Source: Nautilus pompilius (lineage: Eukaryota > Mollusca > Cephalopoda > Nautilida > Nautilidae). Taken from it: a stretch of 64,000 bases of DNA. The notes beneath the pieces were generated by a model that saw only the letters and a program-made list of their open reading frames with translations, was not told the DNA's origin and did not search any database. Of the stretch, positions 1-42,533 are shown piece after piece. Position 1 is the first letter of the stretch, and each line of letters opens with the position of its first letter. A program made the position numbers and the translations under genes. The stretch lies in NCBI GenBank assembly GCA_018389105.1, contig JACATO010000653.1, positions 124,001-188,000 on the forward strand, given 5' to 3'.

Positions 1-579
1 ACAGAGATCATAAGTATAAGAAATAAACTAGGCCATTAGTTAATGTATTTTAGCAGCTTAAAAGTTTTATCAGAAGATCAGACATTTGGAATAGAGAGGG
101 TATTTTATAAGTTTTACTAACTTCTTTTACCTCTCAGTTTTTAAATTATGTATGAATGAGCTATTTCAACTACAGAACGACAGTTTTTGTTTTTTGTTGT
201 TGACCTTTCATAGATGAGCATAGACAGACCGAATCTTTAAGTTGTTTCACAAAAACACATCCTGGTTAAGTGTGGTGAATGAACAGATCAACCCTCAGTT
301 CTACAAGTGTGTTGAATCAATTCTCCCAGTACTGATTGGCTTCAGCTTCATAAAACAAACATAATAAGTGCAACATGAAACCATTTGGAGTAGTCTGATT
401 ATCTGTCAGACAATTTCTTGCAATTTTCAGCTTCAACAAATTTGTTTGGAAAACTAATAATAATGAAATGAAAATCAGCTTAACCCTGAAGTTTCTGGCT
501 TTGCTGGCTGTTGTTTTCATTTTACAGTTATTAAGATTGTTTATATTATTATTATTATTATTATATCTTTTTATTTCAG

Positions 580-3500
580 AAACTAGGAATTCTACAAGTG
601 GGTCAACAGCTTGTTGACTATTCACAGTTTGATTACATCTTCAAGAATGGTAAGCCCAACGATTTTCTGATGTAGAATGCAGAAACAAGGATTGTTTGTT
701 TGTTTTTTTTTAACCAGCAAAGAAAAATGACAAATGTAAATCTCTCCTATATTATCAACAAATTTCCTGCAGAAATGCACAATTTTTGTTGTTTTTTAAA
801 GGAACAGAAGATTAGCTGACTGAATTTGTTTATATTTCAATATAAGATGGCGTGTAAAAGCTAGAAACTGACCTTTGAAAGAGCATCGTTATAAAGCACA
901 TCTGGTTGCAGGTATCATCATTATTTTACAATAAAGATGTTGCTTAACTTTTGGGTAGCTTAATTGTGATGTCTATAATTTCCCCCTGTTTGGATGATTT
1001 ATTCACCACTTAATGATGCTCACAAAATTTTGAATGCACATTTGTCATATCATCTGTCATTCCTCTTCAAAGTCTAAGTCATATCAGCATTATTCTGAAC
1101 AGGAGGATTCCTCCTTTCTACATTAGATGTGATTCCAAAAATGCTTACTGATTCAAATTGGGACTCATAACAGGAGGCCAATCAAGGAACCTTTTTGCAT
1201 TAGCCTGAAGATATTGCAGCCACAGGTGAGGTCTGGTGGTGGTGTTCATGAATATTGGTTTATTGGTACAAGGAACAATGATAGCTCAAGAATGTTTTCA
1301 TGGTATTGTTGGAATTTAGGTTTCTAGGCTCAGTATCAAGATCAAGTTTGCAGTTTTGAGATACACATCTTCACACCATGATGGATCCACAACCCAGAGC
1401 TTTCTCCCTTTGTTGCCAAACTTTCATTTGGCCATTGCAGTGACGTCTATCAGACTAATGTACTCTCCTTCAAGTCCTCAAATTCTGCCAAAATCATTGA
1501 CTGGTTCAAGTCTCTTGAACAGTTTTGACAAACTTGCTAGTTCAGCAGGGGTTCCTCAGTTAAATATCATTGATGAAGAACTTGGTGCATTTCATGAATA
1601 TCTGCTTGGTCTTCTCTAGTCATGGTTTGACAAGGGCATCAAATACTTTGTCAATAAATGAATGATGACAGACTGGTACATTTAAAGCTGCTTCTCAGAG
1701 TGTCTCCATGAAAGTCTAGTATTTTTCTTCAATTATCTATCATCTCTCGGTTTATGAGTAGTATGTTTGTGCAGCACTTGAACACACACAATGTTGTATA
1801 TCTACATCTGCTACTATTTATACTACTTAGAACGTGTATAGATGATGACGACATACTTTATTTTCCTAAAGCCAACTACTATACATGCTTATAATCAAAA
1901 TGTTCCGAATGCACAGGGCAAGTATGAGAGTATAAATAACACAAAGCTTTGACAGGATTTCGCTAAATCATGAAAATGCTTTATTGCTACATTTTTCTTA
2001 GCTTATGTGAAAGAAAATCTGGTGGTGAGATGTATACTATAAATAGACCATTTCATCATCCAAAACTTCTGAGCAAAGACAGTGATTTAAACTGGAAATT
2101 TAAAAAAATTCCTTTTCACATTTGGAAATACACTTAAGGTACTTTACTTGTCCTTCAGTGAATTTCAGCCAATCATTTACAGGACTCTTGAAATAATGGA
2201 TCCAGCAGGGTGTAACTGTCTATCAACTTCTCATTCCATGTATAAACTTCTAAGCCAGACACATTTGATGCTCTCTTCTTTTTCTTTTCAAGATGATAAA
2301 CCTCTGGTTTTCGTTGTTTCCACAGTTGATCTTCCTAGTATAATATATATTAACATGTACTAGGGATGTTCAAATAACGGTAACTGGCTTGGCTCCATTT
2401 AAACATCCCTAGTACATTATTTCTCTCTCTTTTCTTGTAACAAAAAGTTTCAGTTTGATAGAATTTGCTTCCATCCTATTTATAGTAATTCCTGAATTTG
2501 AATCCAAAAAAAAAAAAAAATTATTGGAGTGCATCCATTTATCTCAGTATTTAAGATTTACAACAAATTTAACCCGGTTTCTACTAGTTCATTTGTTTTT
2601 TCACACCTACAATTGGCAGTTTGATTGTCACATTTAACCAACAATCTGCCAAGTGAAATTCAGTGTCACAAGTGCAAGCGTGTTGGTGGATTTTGTCATA
2701 TTAGCTCTGATGTAACGTGTAGAAGAAGAAAGGGTTTCAAGATTTATTGTTTAAAAAATATTAAAATATCAATTTCATTAAGGATAGAAAGTCTTGAAAA
2801 GTGTAAAGGTAATGAAGAACACCAGGTACAATTAAAGGTACCTCGACCAGAAGAGGATTCCTACCTTCAGTCAGTTTTGTATACAAAAGAAATGATGCTA
2901 TTGTTGTACAGTTCTTACCATATTGTTTATCTATTGTTTTCCGACAGTTTGGGCAGACAATGCTGATGTGCTTTCTAAGCAGTATGCAGGAACTGGGGCT
3001 CTGAAGACAGACTACACCAGGTTAAAATGAAAACTATCTATATTTATAGCAAGCATTTAACTATAATTCAATGCATTGCTTCCACCCCAACCCGACCTCA
3101 GATTTGGCCTGCCTTCTAGACTCAAGGAAGATGAATTCAAGACAACTATACCAAATTAAGATTTGTCTGACGTTTAAAAAGACTCAAAAAGAAAACATTC
3201 AGCCTTATTATGTCAAAATGAAATTATCTTTTCTACTGTTTATTTAGTTCAGTGATGATGGTAATATTAATACAAACAAAATCTTGGTCAAATTAGACTT
3301 GACTTGATTAGATTGTCTGAAATTTTGTTCGTCTCAGGAATTCACTCATCTACTAAATGTTACGAACTTACATTACTCTACTTACCTGGTAATGCAATTT
3401 TCTTTATTTCATTTATTTATGGATAAAATTTTTTTGATGCCAAAAAGTTTGGGCTGTTTCCTAAATTAATCAGATATTTTTGTGTGGATGGGGATGTTTA

Positions 3501-6500
3501 GGTGATTACAGTAGCTTAGTGAAAACTTGTTGAAGTAAGAAGAGTATAAATGTCAAATGATGTCCAACTGACTCAACACATGTTCCTAACATCTGCAAAG
3601 TAGAAGGAAATTCTCTTTGGTTTGTATGTTTCTAAGAAAATTAATACAGTAATTTTTAAAATCTTTTGTTACCTTTTCTGCCATAGGACAGGAAAGAGAA
3701 CGAAAATGGGTTTAATCATGGATGGGATGAATGCAACTGTACGCTACTTCAAGAATAACTTCAGAGATGGCTTCCGACAAGTAAGTAGCATGCTTAGTCT
3801 GCATTTTTACTGGAACTTTCATATGTGCTTCCTTTGATAGTGGTACACATGTATAGATGCTACTGCTTAAAAGTTTGTGTTAATTTTAACTTTTTATATG
3901 ATATTGTGCATAACATTAGAATCAAATGTATTTTATGGTCAGATATCTGTTTGTGTTTGGAATTGTATCAAAATAAATGTTATGGATCATAGACTCATCT
4001 GGAAAATCTGTAATAGTCTGTAACCAATGGAAATTAAGTATTTTATCTAGAAATTCCTATGTTGTTGGTTACAACTACTTATGTGATTTCTTTTAACATA
4101 GAAGTCTATATATTCTATTTAAAAATTAGTGAAAGTATTAATACAAGTCTGAATGAATGGCTTAAGGAAGAGATGATGGTAAATAAGGGCTATGGGTACA
4201 CTGACAAATGATGGAATATCCAGCAAGAAAAGTAAGGGTATCATTGAATGGAGTTGCTTATACAATACTGCACCTCAAAAGAACTGGTACCAATCTTGGC
4301 CATAGAAGAATAGGAAGATAAAAAACAAGTTTTCTATCAAATCATCTACTCTGTGTCCATGGTAGAGTGAATGAACATGTGCCACAAGGTTGTATTGTGT
4401 CTACTATCAGGCATTAAGGAGGAAAAACAATGGTCTGGAGTGGTTTTGCTGGTAACAGAGTCACTGATCTTTATAAAACTGAGAATACCCTAAACAAGTA
4501 AGAGCCGTGCCATTGGGTTTTATGCTTGGTTGGTCAACAATTTACCTTAAAACAAGACAGTAAGTCAACTCTTACATTGGAATTAAATAAAAATCAGCAG
4601 GATGTGGTTCTTATTGTCATGGAATGACCATCACAGTCACCAGACTTAAACCACATTGAAATCTTATGGATAGAAGAGCAAAAGATAAACAACCACCTGC
4701 AGCTGAGCTGTTGTGCCAGTTCTTACTGGAGATTTTAAGTGCAGTATCAAAATACTATCTCATAAAATTATTTGGGAAACTTCCAAGAATTTGTCGGGCA
4801 GTGATTACAGCAAAAGGAGAATGTGTTGTTGAACCAAAAGTATGGAGTCTAGATCATAATAAAATACATATTAGATTATTAAACTTGTTAGATACATTAT
4901 CAACAGTACATTTTAATTGTTTGAATTATATTTTTGCTATTCAATAGCTAACAGATTACATATCCACTAAAATTTAAAATTACTGTATTGTACCCAAACT
5001 TTTTAGTGGTAGTATGCATGTATATATTTTTTCTTTAAGCTGTCTATATTTATTATTATTATTATTATTATAAGCTAAAATATTTTGATTATATATATAT
5101 ATATTATTGTTAATACTGACAGGGAGAGAAATACTTCAGGTAAATTTAAATAATTTATTGGATTGGTTAGTAAAGTGGATACGCAGACAGTAAGGATTAT
5201 TATAAATCTAAGTAAAAACAGGAAAACCAAAAGGTATTGGTTAACACAAGACCAAAAAAATTACAAAAAAAGAATGAACCTGGATATTTCAAACATGTTC
5301 ATTTCTATCTACAATAAAAAGCCCTCCAACGTAGCAAAAGTAAAAGTATTGCTGCGTGCTTTAGAAGCACAAGTTAATACAGTCGCGCCCCCCCCCCCCA
5401 TTGCAGTTCAGCATTCGCGGCCCCAGTTATTCGCGGAATTTTCCTTAGAACCTAACTAATAATTGTTCGTGGAAACCCCCACATATTTGCGGAATTGCAA
5501 ATATCTTCCGCGATTTTTTAATGGTTTTTTTGTGGCAATATATATTTTTTCATGCTTTTAATACTAAATTATTAATAACAATATAATATACTAATTTTGT
5601 AATATAAATACTAACGTAAATTCAGCAAAATATCAATATAAAATAAACGCTATTGGCTGGAGGTTTGAAAGTAGCCAATCCGAGAGCGTTACTCATTTCT
5701 CCTCGCTGCTGATTGGCTGCTGCCCACGAAGTGCTGTCTCAGGCAGATGCAGCCCAGCATCATCCCAGTTTACCGCGTGTAGCTATCTCGAGTGTTTCGC
5801 TGAGTGTTGTGTTTTTTATTAAATTATTATTATATATTTACTTATATTTTACGTTATATTTTGACGTTTATAGGCATTTTTATGGACCATGTCCGATATT
5901 CGCAGTTTTTCACTCTTTGCGGGTGCTCTAAGAACGTAACTCCGACAAATACCGGGGGACAACTGTATAATAAATGGAGTAAAGCTTTGCATACAGTTTT
6001 TTGAAAGGCAGGAAAATAATAAAGAAACAAGATATTTCATCATTCAGAACAGGTTTGAAATGTTTAATCCATAGAGATTCTGTGAGTTGTATCTTGAAAC
6101 CATTAACAAAACTGTTAATGAGCAGAATAAATTAACAGCAAGTGTAGTCAACTAAAGGTCCTATTTCATTGAGTGAGCTAAAATCCTCCAGTTCAACAAA
6201 ATTTCTCCTGGAAATGAAAGTTGTAAGAATATGCTGTAAATAGCCAACCGTTTAAAACATCTATAAGACGCACTTCTCGTAATCCAAAGAAATGTTATTT
6301 TTCCATAAATACGGCTTAGCAAATAGATTGGATTTTTATAATTTATTCTTGTTTAATTTATTCCCTTTTAAGGATCACCAGTCTGGGGAAGCCTTCTAGC
6401 ATTGAAAAAGGGGTTGAAAAGGTAGCTATTTAAGACAAACCATTTGTTTGCTGAAACTGTGTTTAAAGTTGGATTTTTCTCAGCCTTAATCAGAACCAAA

Positions 6501-9500
6501 TTATTATGCTTCTGATTTTTAAAAAAAATCCCAAAAATTTTTATGTTCATAATTGTTATTGAACAAGACTTGACATAAGGCTTTTTAAAAAATTTTTAAC
6601 AGGATTCCATAGATTTATTCTTGGGCAATTACATTGTTGAAGAGCAGGAGGGGATCACCAAACCATCTCCCCTTAGGACGGACCGGGACTGGAAGTTCTT
6701 TGCTGTAAGCATCATTACTGTTTTGCCCATCTGGTGGGAGTATGCTTGCCCTGTTGTTTTATACATCAGCATTTTTCAGCTTTTCCATGCTTTATCTGGA
6801 ATAAACTTCCACAGAAGGTGTGGATAGAAATAAGGCTGAGTGCAGCACAAGAGAAGGGGTTGGCAGTTTTATGATCAAAACCTAGAGAAATAGTCTTCAG
6901 AACTGTTATTATCTCCCACTATTCTCTACATCATTATTCTTATTGTTTTCTTGTGAAAATGATTCTTTCTAATGTTCCTCTTTTTCTCCTTAGCTAAGGG
7001 CCCCTCTCTCCTTTCTTTTTTCACTTGTACCCCTCCTCTTTCTGCACACACAAACACTACTACTATTTCTAACAGGAGGCAGAAGTATCATTTCACCTGA
7101 TGTGGGTGGCTACTTGTACATTTGTTATCTTTATTTTTTGGTTTCCTCTGCACTGTGTCAGTAGCTCCCCTTCCATAGCCCTGGCCCAGTGGGAACCATG
7201 AAAAACAGGATTTCTAAACTGCAATACAATTTCTTTGATGACTTTAAAGACATCACTTTTGGTGTACTTGCTGCAGTAATTGTCAAGAATTACAGAGTAT
7301 TCTCATTTCATGAGTAAATAGATGGAAATGTGTATTGCTTATGTGGAATGGGAGTTTGGTCAAGAGATTATGGTTGAAGATTCATCATCTGCTGCATGGC
7401 GGATACTGTAGTGATGCGTTCAAACCACAGAAAATCTGTATGAAGTTCTACATAAGGAAAGTTAATCTTGGTGCCATATTATCTTGGAACAGTGATGGCT
7501 GCCTCACTGATTTGCATGTGGTGGGAGAATTAATACCAAACATTCAAAAATAAAAGTAATTAGTTAACTAAACTTTTGGATATTATTTAAGTTTATTTTC
7601 GATTATCATGATAAAGAACAAAAAAATGGTAATGATGGCTTGTTGGGTATTAAACCATCATCTTTATTTTTTTTAGCTTCCAGTGATATTTTTTATTGCC
7701 TGTGCAATGTGCATGATCAGCATACTAATACCAGACGGTAAGTGTACATCAGTGGAATATACTCCCATATAAGAACAAAACAACATTTTATATACTCTTT
7801 TAACTTCCTTACATTTATTTAGAAATATATTAGGAAATTCTTACAATTCAGTTTGAAAAAAGGGGGGGGGATAGTGAGACATTTTGGCCCATGCTAGTGT
7901 CTTTTGTATTATAAACATTTCGCCCTCAAAGTGAAAAGTTTAAAAAATAAATAAAAGTAAGTAAATATTTCAACATTTATCATTTTTTAAGAAACCCTTG
8001 CATCTTGTTTTGAACAACTTACCCAACATTAATCTCATGGAAACTTTTTGAAAATTAAAGATCTCAGTACTTTTTAAACATGTACTGGCAACACCCTAAC
8101 TCTCCTGTTGAAAAAAACAACAAACCATAGCTATGCACAGTGATGATGTGTAGTAGTGCTCTCACTTCAGGAGAGTTAGAAAAACAGAATATTGGTATCT
8201 GGAACATTTAATTATTCTTGAAAATATTTGATGTTAATGATTGATAATTTTAGTATTGAAATCAATATGATAAAACTGTCTACTTCAGTGTTCTTTTGAA
8301 ACTTAAATATAAAATGTTATAAAAAAAAAGTATGACATTTTAAATAAAAATAAAATGCAAAAACATCTTTGCTTAAAAATGTTTATAATGTACATTTCTG
8401 AAAAAGAAAGAGTTGAAATGAAAAAACAAAAACCCAGAAATTAAGCGTGTGTGCAAACAGGAGGTAATTCTGCAGTTTTAATTTTATTTAGATGATTTTA
8501 TCTACTTGAAAAGAAAACAGTGAGGGCAGAGTTTGTTGAGAAATTTCCCTTGGTATTTGAGCATTAGAAGTTGAACTCCAGCTGTTTAGATATTAGCAAA
8601 ATGGATGGATTGAAATTTATCTTTGAGAGCATTCTTATAATCAGATTGTTGCCCGTTTGACTGATATTTGCTTTGAGATCTTCACTTGTGAGGAATTTAA
8701 AGAAGCATAGATAGAACCTTTTTGGAAACATTCTCTTTGGTCATTTCAGGTTTAAATATTATGCTAGTTAACTAAAAAAGACTAGTTTTTCCTTGAGTAG
8801 CTGAGTGGTCTCTAAAGAAATTCCTCACCAATATGGAAAGATTAATGAAATTTCATAAAGTATTGCAAACTTTTCTTTAAACAGATTTAATATAATGTCA
8901 TGGACTAAATGTAAAAAAAAAAAAAAAAATAATAAAAAAATTCTTGTTTAAAAGCATTAGTTTTCTTTGTGATTTTTATATATAATCTGTCTATTTAATA
9001 ATATACTTTGGATGTTCTTGTTAATCAAAAGGGGTCTCTCTGGAGGAACTCTGATTCTTTACGTGTGGGTCGGTTGCCATGGTGATTTAACAAGTAATGT
9101 CTGACCATAAAAATTTTCTACAGTAGTTTTTTAAAATAACAAAACAATATTTGAAATCATGAAAATGTTTTTCAAATGTATCAAATGTAACTAACTTATT
9201 TGCTCATAATTGATATTCTATATTCTTGTAAGGGAGGTAATCATACATTTTACTGCCACTTCAAATATCAAAAAAACCAATGCAGTTAATAAAGATTTAA
9301 AATTATTAACCAGGAAATTAATTTTGTATGGCCTCCAATGGTCAGAATTTGTAATTAAATTTTAAAAAAGAGTTGCATTAATCACTATCTTTTGTTAGGT
9401 GCTTCACATCACCTTTAGTTGTTTTTTTTTTTTAACAGAGCATATCACTGAACAGCTGCTCTACATCATGTTCTGGGGTGTGGCCAGTCTGGTAACACTG

Positions 9501-9575
9501 TTAGCCATCTACATGTTTGGAGAAGTGTTTGTGGATTCACCACGGCTCACACAGGCCAAGTTCAAGACGGATTAA
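580..9575 (+). CDS. SACM1L: SAC1 phosphoinositide phosphatase, C-terminal part (5' exons outside window)
   Basis: Six coding exons are seen: 580-649, 2948-3020, 3687-3780, 6603-6704, 7677-7737 and 9439-9575 (TAA at 9573-9575). All have GT-AG borders, and phases join without a break to give the last 178 residues. SAC1 is an ER/Golgi membrane enzyme that removes the 4-phosphate of phosphatidylinositol-4-phosphate. The catalytic CX5R part must lie in exons left of the window. Recognisable family blocks are [20 protein letters not shown], then [26 protein letters not shown], and [10 protein letters not shown]. Two membrane segments follow: the first runs from LPVIFF to ISILI in exon 7677-7737, and the second starts at [11 protein letters not shown] in the last exon. 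The protein ends in KFKTD, a KxKxx-type COPI retrieval signal as expected for SAC1. KARS1 follows on the same strand 3.7 kb downstream. Exon structure is read directly; function is from the family. Confidence 0.95.
650..2947 (+). other. SACM1L: SACM1L intron with Tc1 remnant
   Basis: The intron lies between the first two visible coding exons, with GTAAGC donor and CAG acceptor. Apart from the Tc1 remnant it is AT-rich and carries no recognised gene. The short open frames at 2148-2363 and 2625-2966 have no family match I recognise; the second runs into the real exon at 2948 in another frame. Confidence 0.7.
1080..1450 (-). mobile_element. Decayed Tc1-like transposase fragment
   Basis: The minus strand of SACM1L intron 650-2947 reads through pieces of a Tc1-type transposase. 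Near 1390-1360 it gives GCGSIMV followed by a stop where the family has Trp (the GGGSxMVWG block). Near 1240-1150 it gives [10 protein letters not shown] and then [14 protein letters not shown], matching the WPxxSPDLNP block before the last acidic residue of the DDE triad. Stops and frame changes show it is dead. The ends could not be defined, and fragments may reach about 1760. Confidence 0.65.
4140..5012 (+). mobile_element. Decayed Tc1-like transposon
   Basis: Within SACM1L intron 3781-6602 the plus strand keeps the C-terminal half of a Tc1-type transposase. Around 4629-4680 it reads [14 protein letters not shown], the block holding the last acidic residue of the DD34E triad. Around 4771-4815 it reads [19 protein letters not shown], the typical Tc1 C-terminus (usually MPRR...AVIxAKGG). 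A stop directly precedes the first block and the upstream part has many stops. The right edge near 4990-5012 (CCAAACTTTTTAGTGGTAGT) resembles a Tc1 terminal repeat. The left end was not located. Confidence 0.8.
5038..5105. repeat. (ATT)n and (TA)n microsatellite
   Basis: A run of TTA/ATT triplets at about 5049-5072 is followed by a TA run at 5091-5104. It lies between the Tc1 remnant and the MITE in the same SACM1L intron. A similar ATT run precedes the acceptor of the exon at 580. Confidence 0.8.
5380..5965. mobile_element. Tigger/pogo-like MITE with TA target site duplication
   Basis: This segment begins CAGT at 5380 and ends ACTG at 5965, with TA on both sides (5378-5379 and 5966-5967). 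Both ends contain TTCGCGG or ATTCGCAG-type words in inverted order, separated by an AT-rich core. The pattern of a CAGT end, TA duplication and repeated CGCG words is what Tigger/pogo elements show. There is no transposase frame, so it is non-autonomous. A poly-C run at 5388-5399 has expanded in the left end. Confidence 0.7.
6705..9438 (+). other. SACM1L: Last two SACM1L introns with exon 7677-7737 between them
   Basis: Introns 6705-7676 and 7738-9438 are AT-rich with several A and T homopolymers (for example 8911-8928). I see no conserved coding block and no element with clear ends in either one. The frame at 7335-7553 is open but matches nothing I recognise. Confidence 0.6.
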
Positions 9576-9880
9576 CTATATGGCAGCACCAGAAACAACA
9601 ATGTATTTATTGTCTGAAGAGCGAGCAAAGTCAGTTGTTTATCTGTTTAAGTAGCCATTACAACTGCCTGCTTCACCCCTGGCTTCAGTAATCATAGAAA
9701 TCTGCCAGTCTTTATTGTAAATGTAGCCTGGGAGAAAAAAACCACAACACAAAAAATGTCTTTCTTATCTGATGCCAAATGAAAAAAAATGTCTTCACAA
9801 TTTGTAATTTAATGAATTCCTTTTGTTTGAGATGGAGGGTAGCCGGTGCACATTAAATAAATATCAGTATTGGATTGTAT
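9576..9880 (+). terminator. SACM1L: SACM1L 3' UTR with probable polyadenylation signal
   Basis: After the SACM1L stop there is non-coding sequence with a canonical AATAAA at 9856-9861. It is the first good signal after the stop and would give a 3' UTR of about 300 bases. Later AT-rich stretches could support longer forms. No transcript data are available. Confidence 0.55.
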
Positions 9881-12800
9881 TTTGTGGGTGACCTGCAAAA
9901 TTTTGCATGTAAGCTAAATTTCTTGAGTGAAAGTGAAATGATACCAAAAGAAAAGCAAACAGTATCATAGTTATACCTGTCATAGTTCTCAGATTTGTAG
10001 TGCTGACATTCTGATGCTATTTAATTATTTGCTGAAGAAAATTATCTAGAATATAATTTTCTCTCTGTGTTTACAAAATGTAACTCTTATGTATGTGTGT
10101 GTATTTTTCCCTTGAAAATCTGTGGTTACATTTTTAGATATAGAAATGAATTAAAATTGTATGGTAATCATGACTGGCTACTTATACATAAGTGAAATGC
10201 CACCAGACTCTGATTAGTAGCTATGATACTGGATTTCTTATCTTTGTAATGGCTGACAAAAGAAACAGATTAAACTAGAAACAAAAATTCAATTATTTTC
10301 CCTATACTAAATTCTTTGAGTGACTGTTGAAGATTTGAAATCCATAAGTTAATCCAGATTCTCAGCTTACATGCATTGGTATGCATATAATAGGCAGTAT
10401 TTTTTTAAATATATCAGTCTTCTGGACAGCTTCTTGGGAGTGGCACATACATAGAATTTTTGGATTTTATTGAAATTCCTATTGACATTTGGATCATTGA
10501 TTGTGGCATCCTGGATTGTTTGTTCTTTTCAGTCAGTAAAAGCACAAAGCTGGCCAGGAATTGCAGTTCTTGTGCATTTGATCTAATTTTCAAATTTGGT
10601 AAGTCATATCTGTGGGAGTCAATGGCAGTCACATTTAAGCTGTTTCATTTTGATACTTTATATTGAATTGTTATTTACACAAGTACACTTTTTGGGGGTA
10701 GGTTGTCTCCCTTTTAAGCAATATATAGCACAGAAAATGTACCACCATTGAAAAGCTTTACCTGCATCTATTCATGCAGAATGAATAGATTTAGCTCATA
10801 TTCACTTATAAAGACTGCTTGACCAATGTACACAAATATGTAAGAACAACAAATTTATTTAAAAAAGAAAATTTTAACATTAATGTGCTACTTGTAATGG
10901 GTATGTGTGGTGATAAAGTTGCTTTCCATAAAAGTAAAAAGAAAAAATTATGCTAATTTTTTAGAATTAAAAGAAACAGACCAAAAGCGAGAGAGAGAGA
11001 GAGAACTGAGTGATAACAGGTTAACAAGAAATGGACACTAATTTGTTTGACAAAAGACCTAATTGCTTTTGGCACAGTAAGAAGCAATATATCTTCTTCC
11101 TTTCTCCCAAAAGTTTCTTGTGAATGTATGAGATTGGCCAGATCATGGTAATATAGGCATGACCAATACCACTTCACATTATGTGCAAGAGATGTGTTCA
11201 GGTTGGACTAGGAAAAAAAAATGTGATAGATCAGTTTGTATTGTTTAATTATAAAAAGATTGTATAGCAAAATTATGGCAATTCTATCTAAATATGCTAT
11301 ATCAAGAATTTTAATTTTACACTTGGACCAATAAAAGATGTAATTAGAAGCATTTCATTTATATATTATTCTTTGTGTTTAGTTTTGATTAAACATTTTT
11401 TTAATTTTAAAATTTATTTCATGTTTAACATTTTAAAAAAGGATTTTGGTGTTAATCATAATTACTTCTAGAATACTTGTAATGTTTGTCCTTTTAGAAA
11501 AAAATTTTTTTGGAAAGGTATACATGATTTTAACTTTTTCACTTGCTCACACACAAGATGCTGAACTGATAAACGATCACTAATCTAGTCAGTGCAAACA
11601 TAGGCTTATAGACTTGTACAAAAGCCCTACCTTTGACTTTGTTATGAGTAGAACTCTCTACTTATTATCTAACTAGTGGTGAGGGTGTACACACCACTGA
11701 GGAGGTGAATAGATTGAAGGTAATTTTATTTTTCTTCTTAATATTTGTAAATAATAACTTTCTTATGCTGGGAATTAACACTGGAATAATTGGGATGCAG
11801 GCACTGAAGGAAAAAGTGTAAATTATCATCATTGATATTAATTACTTGCTGAAATAAAAAAAAATAATTGATTGATTGTTTTGTGTTAATTTTTTTATTT
11901 GTTTCATCTCTTTCTTGAGAAAATTTTTTTGTGGCCAAGCATGTCAGAAATTCTTTTACATTTGATTTATAGTAGATATTGAATTGAAGAATCATGAAAT
12001 TATATTGTTTATAAAGTATTGACTGGATGTTAGTAAAAAAACAATTCTAAAAGTTGCTGTGTTGTGTGTACCTGTCATGGTCATGTGTATCCTAGTCTCT
12101 TTTCCAAGATTTCAAACCACCACAAATAAGAGGGTGGAGAGAGAGAGAAGAGGATTCTTCATACATTCATAGCAGTTGGATGATACTATTGGGGAACAAA
12201 CCATCTGGCACTTTTTATTCAATGAACAGTTTATTTAATTGAAAAGTTTACTTAAAACTTATTTTAAAATATATAAATTTGTCTTTGGTAGAGTTTGGAT
12301 TAAGCTATAAATCTTTCATTTATCCACAGTGATTAAGATTGCCTTTAAATGCATTTAGTTTCAATTTCAGCTGAACTTTTTTTTTTTCAAAAGTGTTTTA
12401 TTCATGTTTAAAATCCTAACTATTAGGGCGAAAAATGTTTCTGAGTTTAAAGTCTCAAATCCATTCCACGAGACCTGATACAGCTGTGTGGCATGAGGCT
12501 TGCTGGTCATAGATTGTAAATTATTAGATGTTTGTCATATAGATAAAATGTGGAGATACTAGGACGAAAATTCTGGCTGGAATGCAGTACACCATTGATT
12601 AAAAAGGATGCTTAACCCAGTCTATTTTCTTAAATAATGTTACAATTTTAGTTTTATTTATGAATGATGAAACAGTAAACTTTGTATCAAGGAAGAAGAA
12701 GAAAAAAAAGAGGAAAACTATGCCATAGAAGCTGGCTGAAAGCACTTGTTCAATAGTACCTATAATTTTTATTGTCAACATTAAATTCTGACTAACCTGA

Positions 12801-12950
12801 ATAGTTATTTCTATGAGCCTCTTATTCTGTGTTGAGTTTTGTGTTGTTACTGGCAACTGAGCAATATTTGAAGTGGTGGTAAATGGATTGGATCTCTCTC
12901 TCTCTATTCAGATCATGAAACTACCACACCCTTTGGTGGAATGCAGGAAA
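9881..12950. other. Intergenic spacer between SACM1L and KARS1
   Basis: About 3 kb of AT-rich sequence. It holds a (GA)n run at 10988-11002 and a (CT)n run near 12895-12906. Short open frames occur on both strands but overlap one another without any conserved motif. No RNA gene was recognised. Confidence 0.6.
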
Positions 12951-12954
12951 TTGC

Positions 12955-13303
12955 ATTACTTCGCCTTTAAATAGCGAAACGGTTCCACCACCCCGACAAT
13001 TGGTGAACTGGACGAGAATTACTTTCAATTTACAAGCGACGACGAGACGCGGTTTCGTTTCGCTTCGCTCCCCAATTCGCGGAACGGAGGAGGAGTCGTT
13101 TGTTGCGGGCGGTAAGCAATCGCGGCCTCGGAGGGAAAGTGGTCAGTACAGAAGCAGGACGGCTGTGAGAAGGTGATTTCCACAGTTTGACTCTGCTGCG
13201 CAGTGCCGCCCGTTCTGGAGTCTCCTCTGGTGCTTTCTCTCCATCCTCCCTTTCAGAAACCCAGTCCGCATTTTGATTTCGCCCGCCGCCGCACGTGGAC
13301 AAA
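12955..13303 (+). promoter_or_regulatory. KARS1: KARS1 CpG-rich promoter and 5' UTR region
   Basis: Base composition changes sharply here from AT-rich spacer to a block rich in C, G and CpG (about 13010-13300), directly before the KARS1 start codon. Such blocks are typical of housekeeping promoters. A TTTAAATA word at about 12966-12973 could be a TATA-like element, but the transcription start cannot be fixed from sequence. The opposing minus-strand frame 13030-13329 is a by-product of the GC-rich composition. Confidence 0.6.
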
Positions 13304-42533
<29,230 letters not shown>

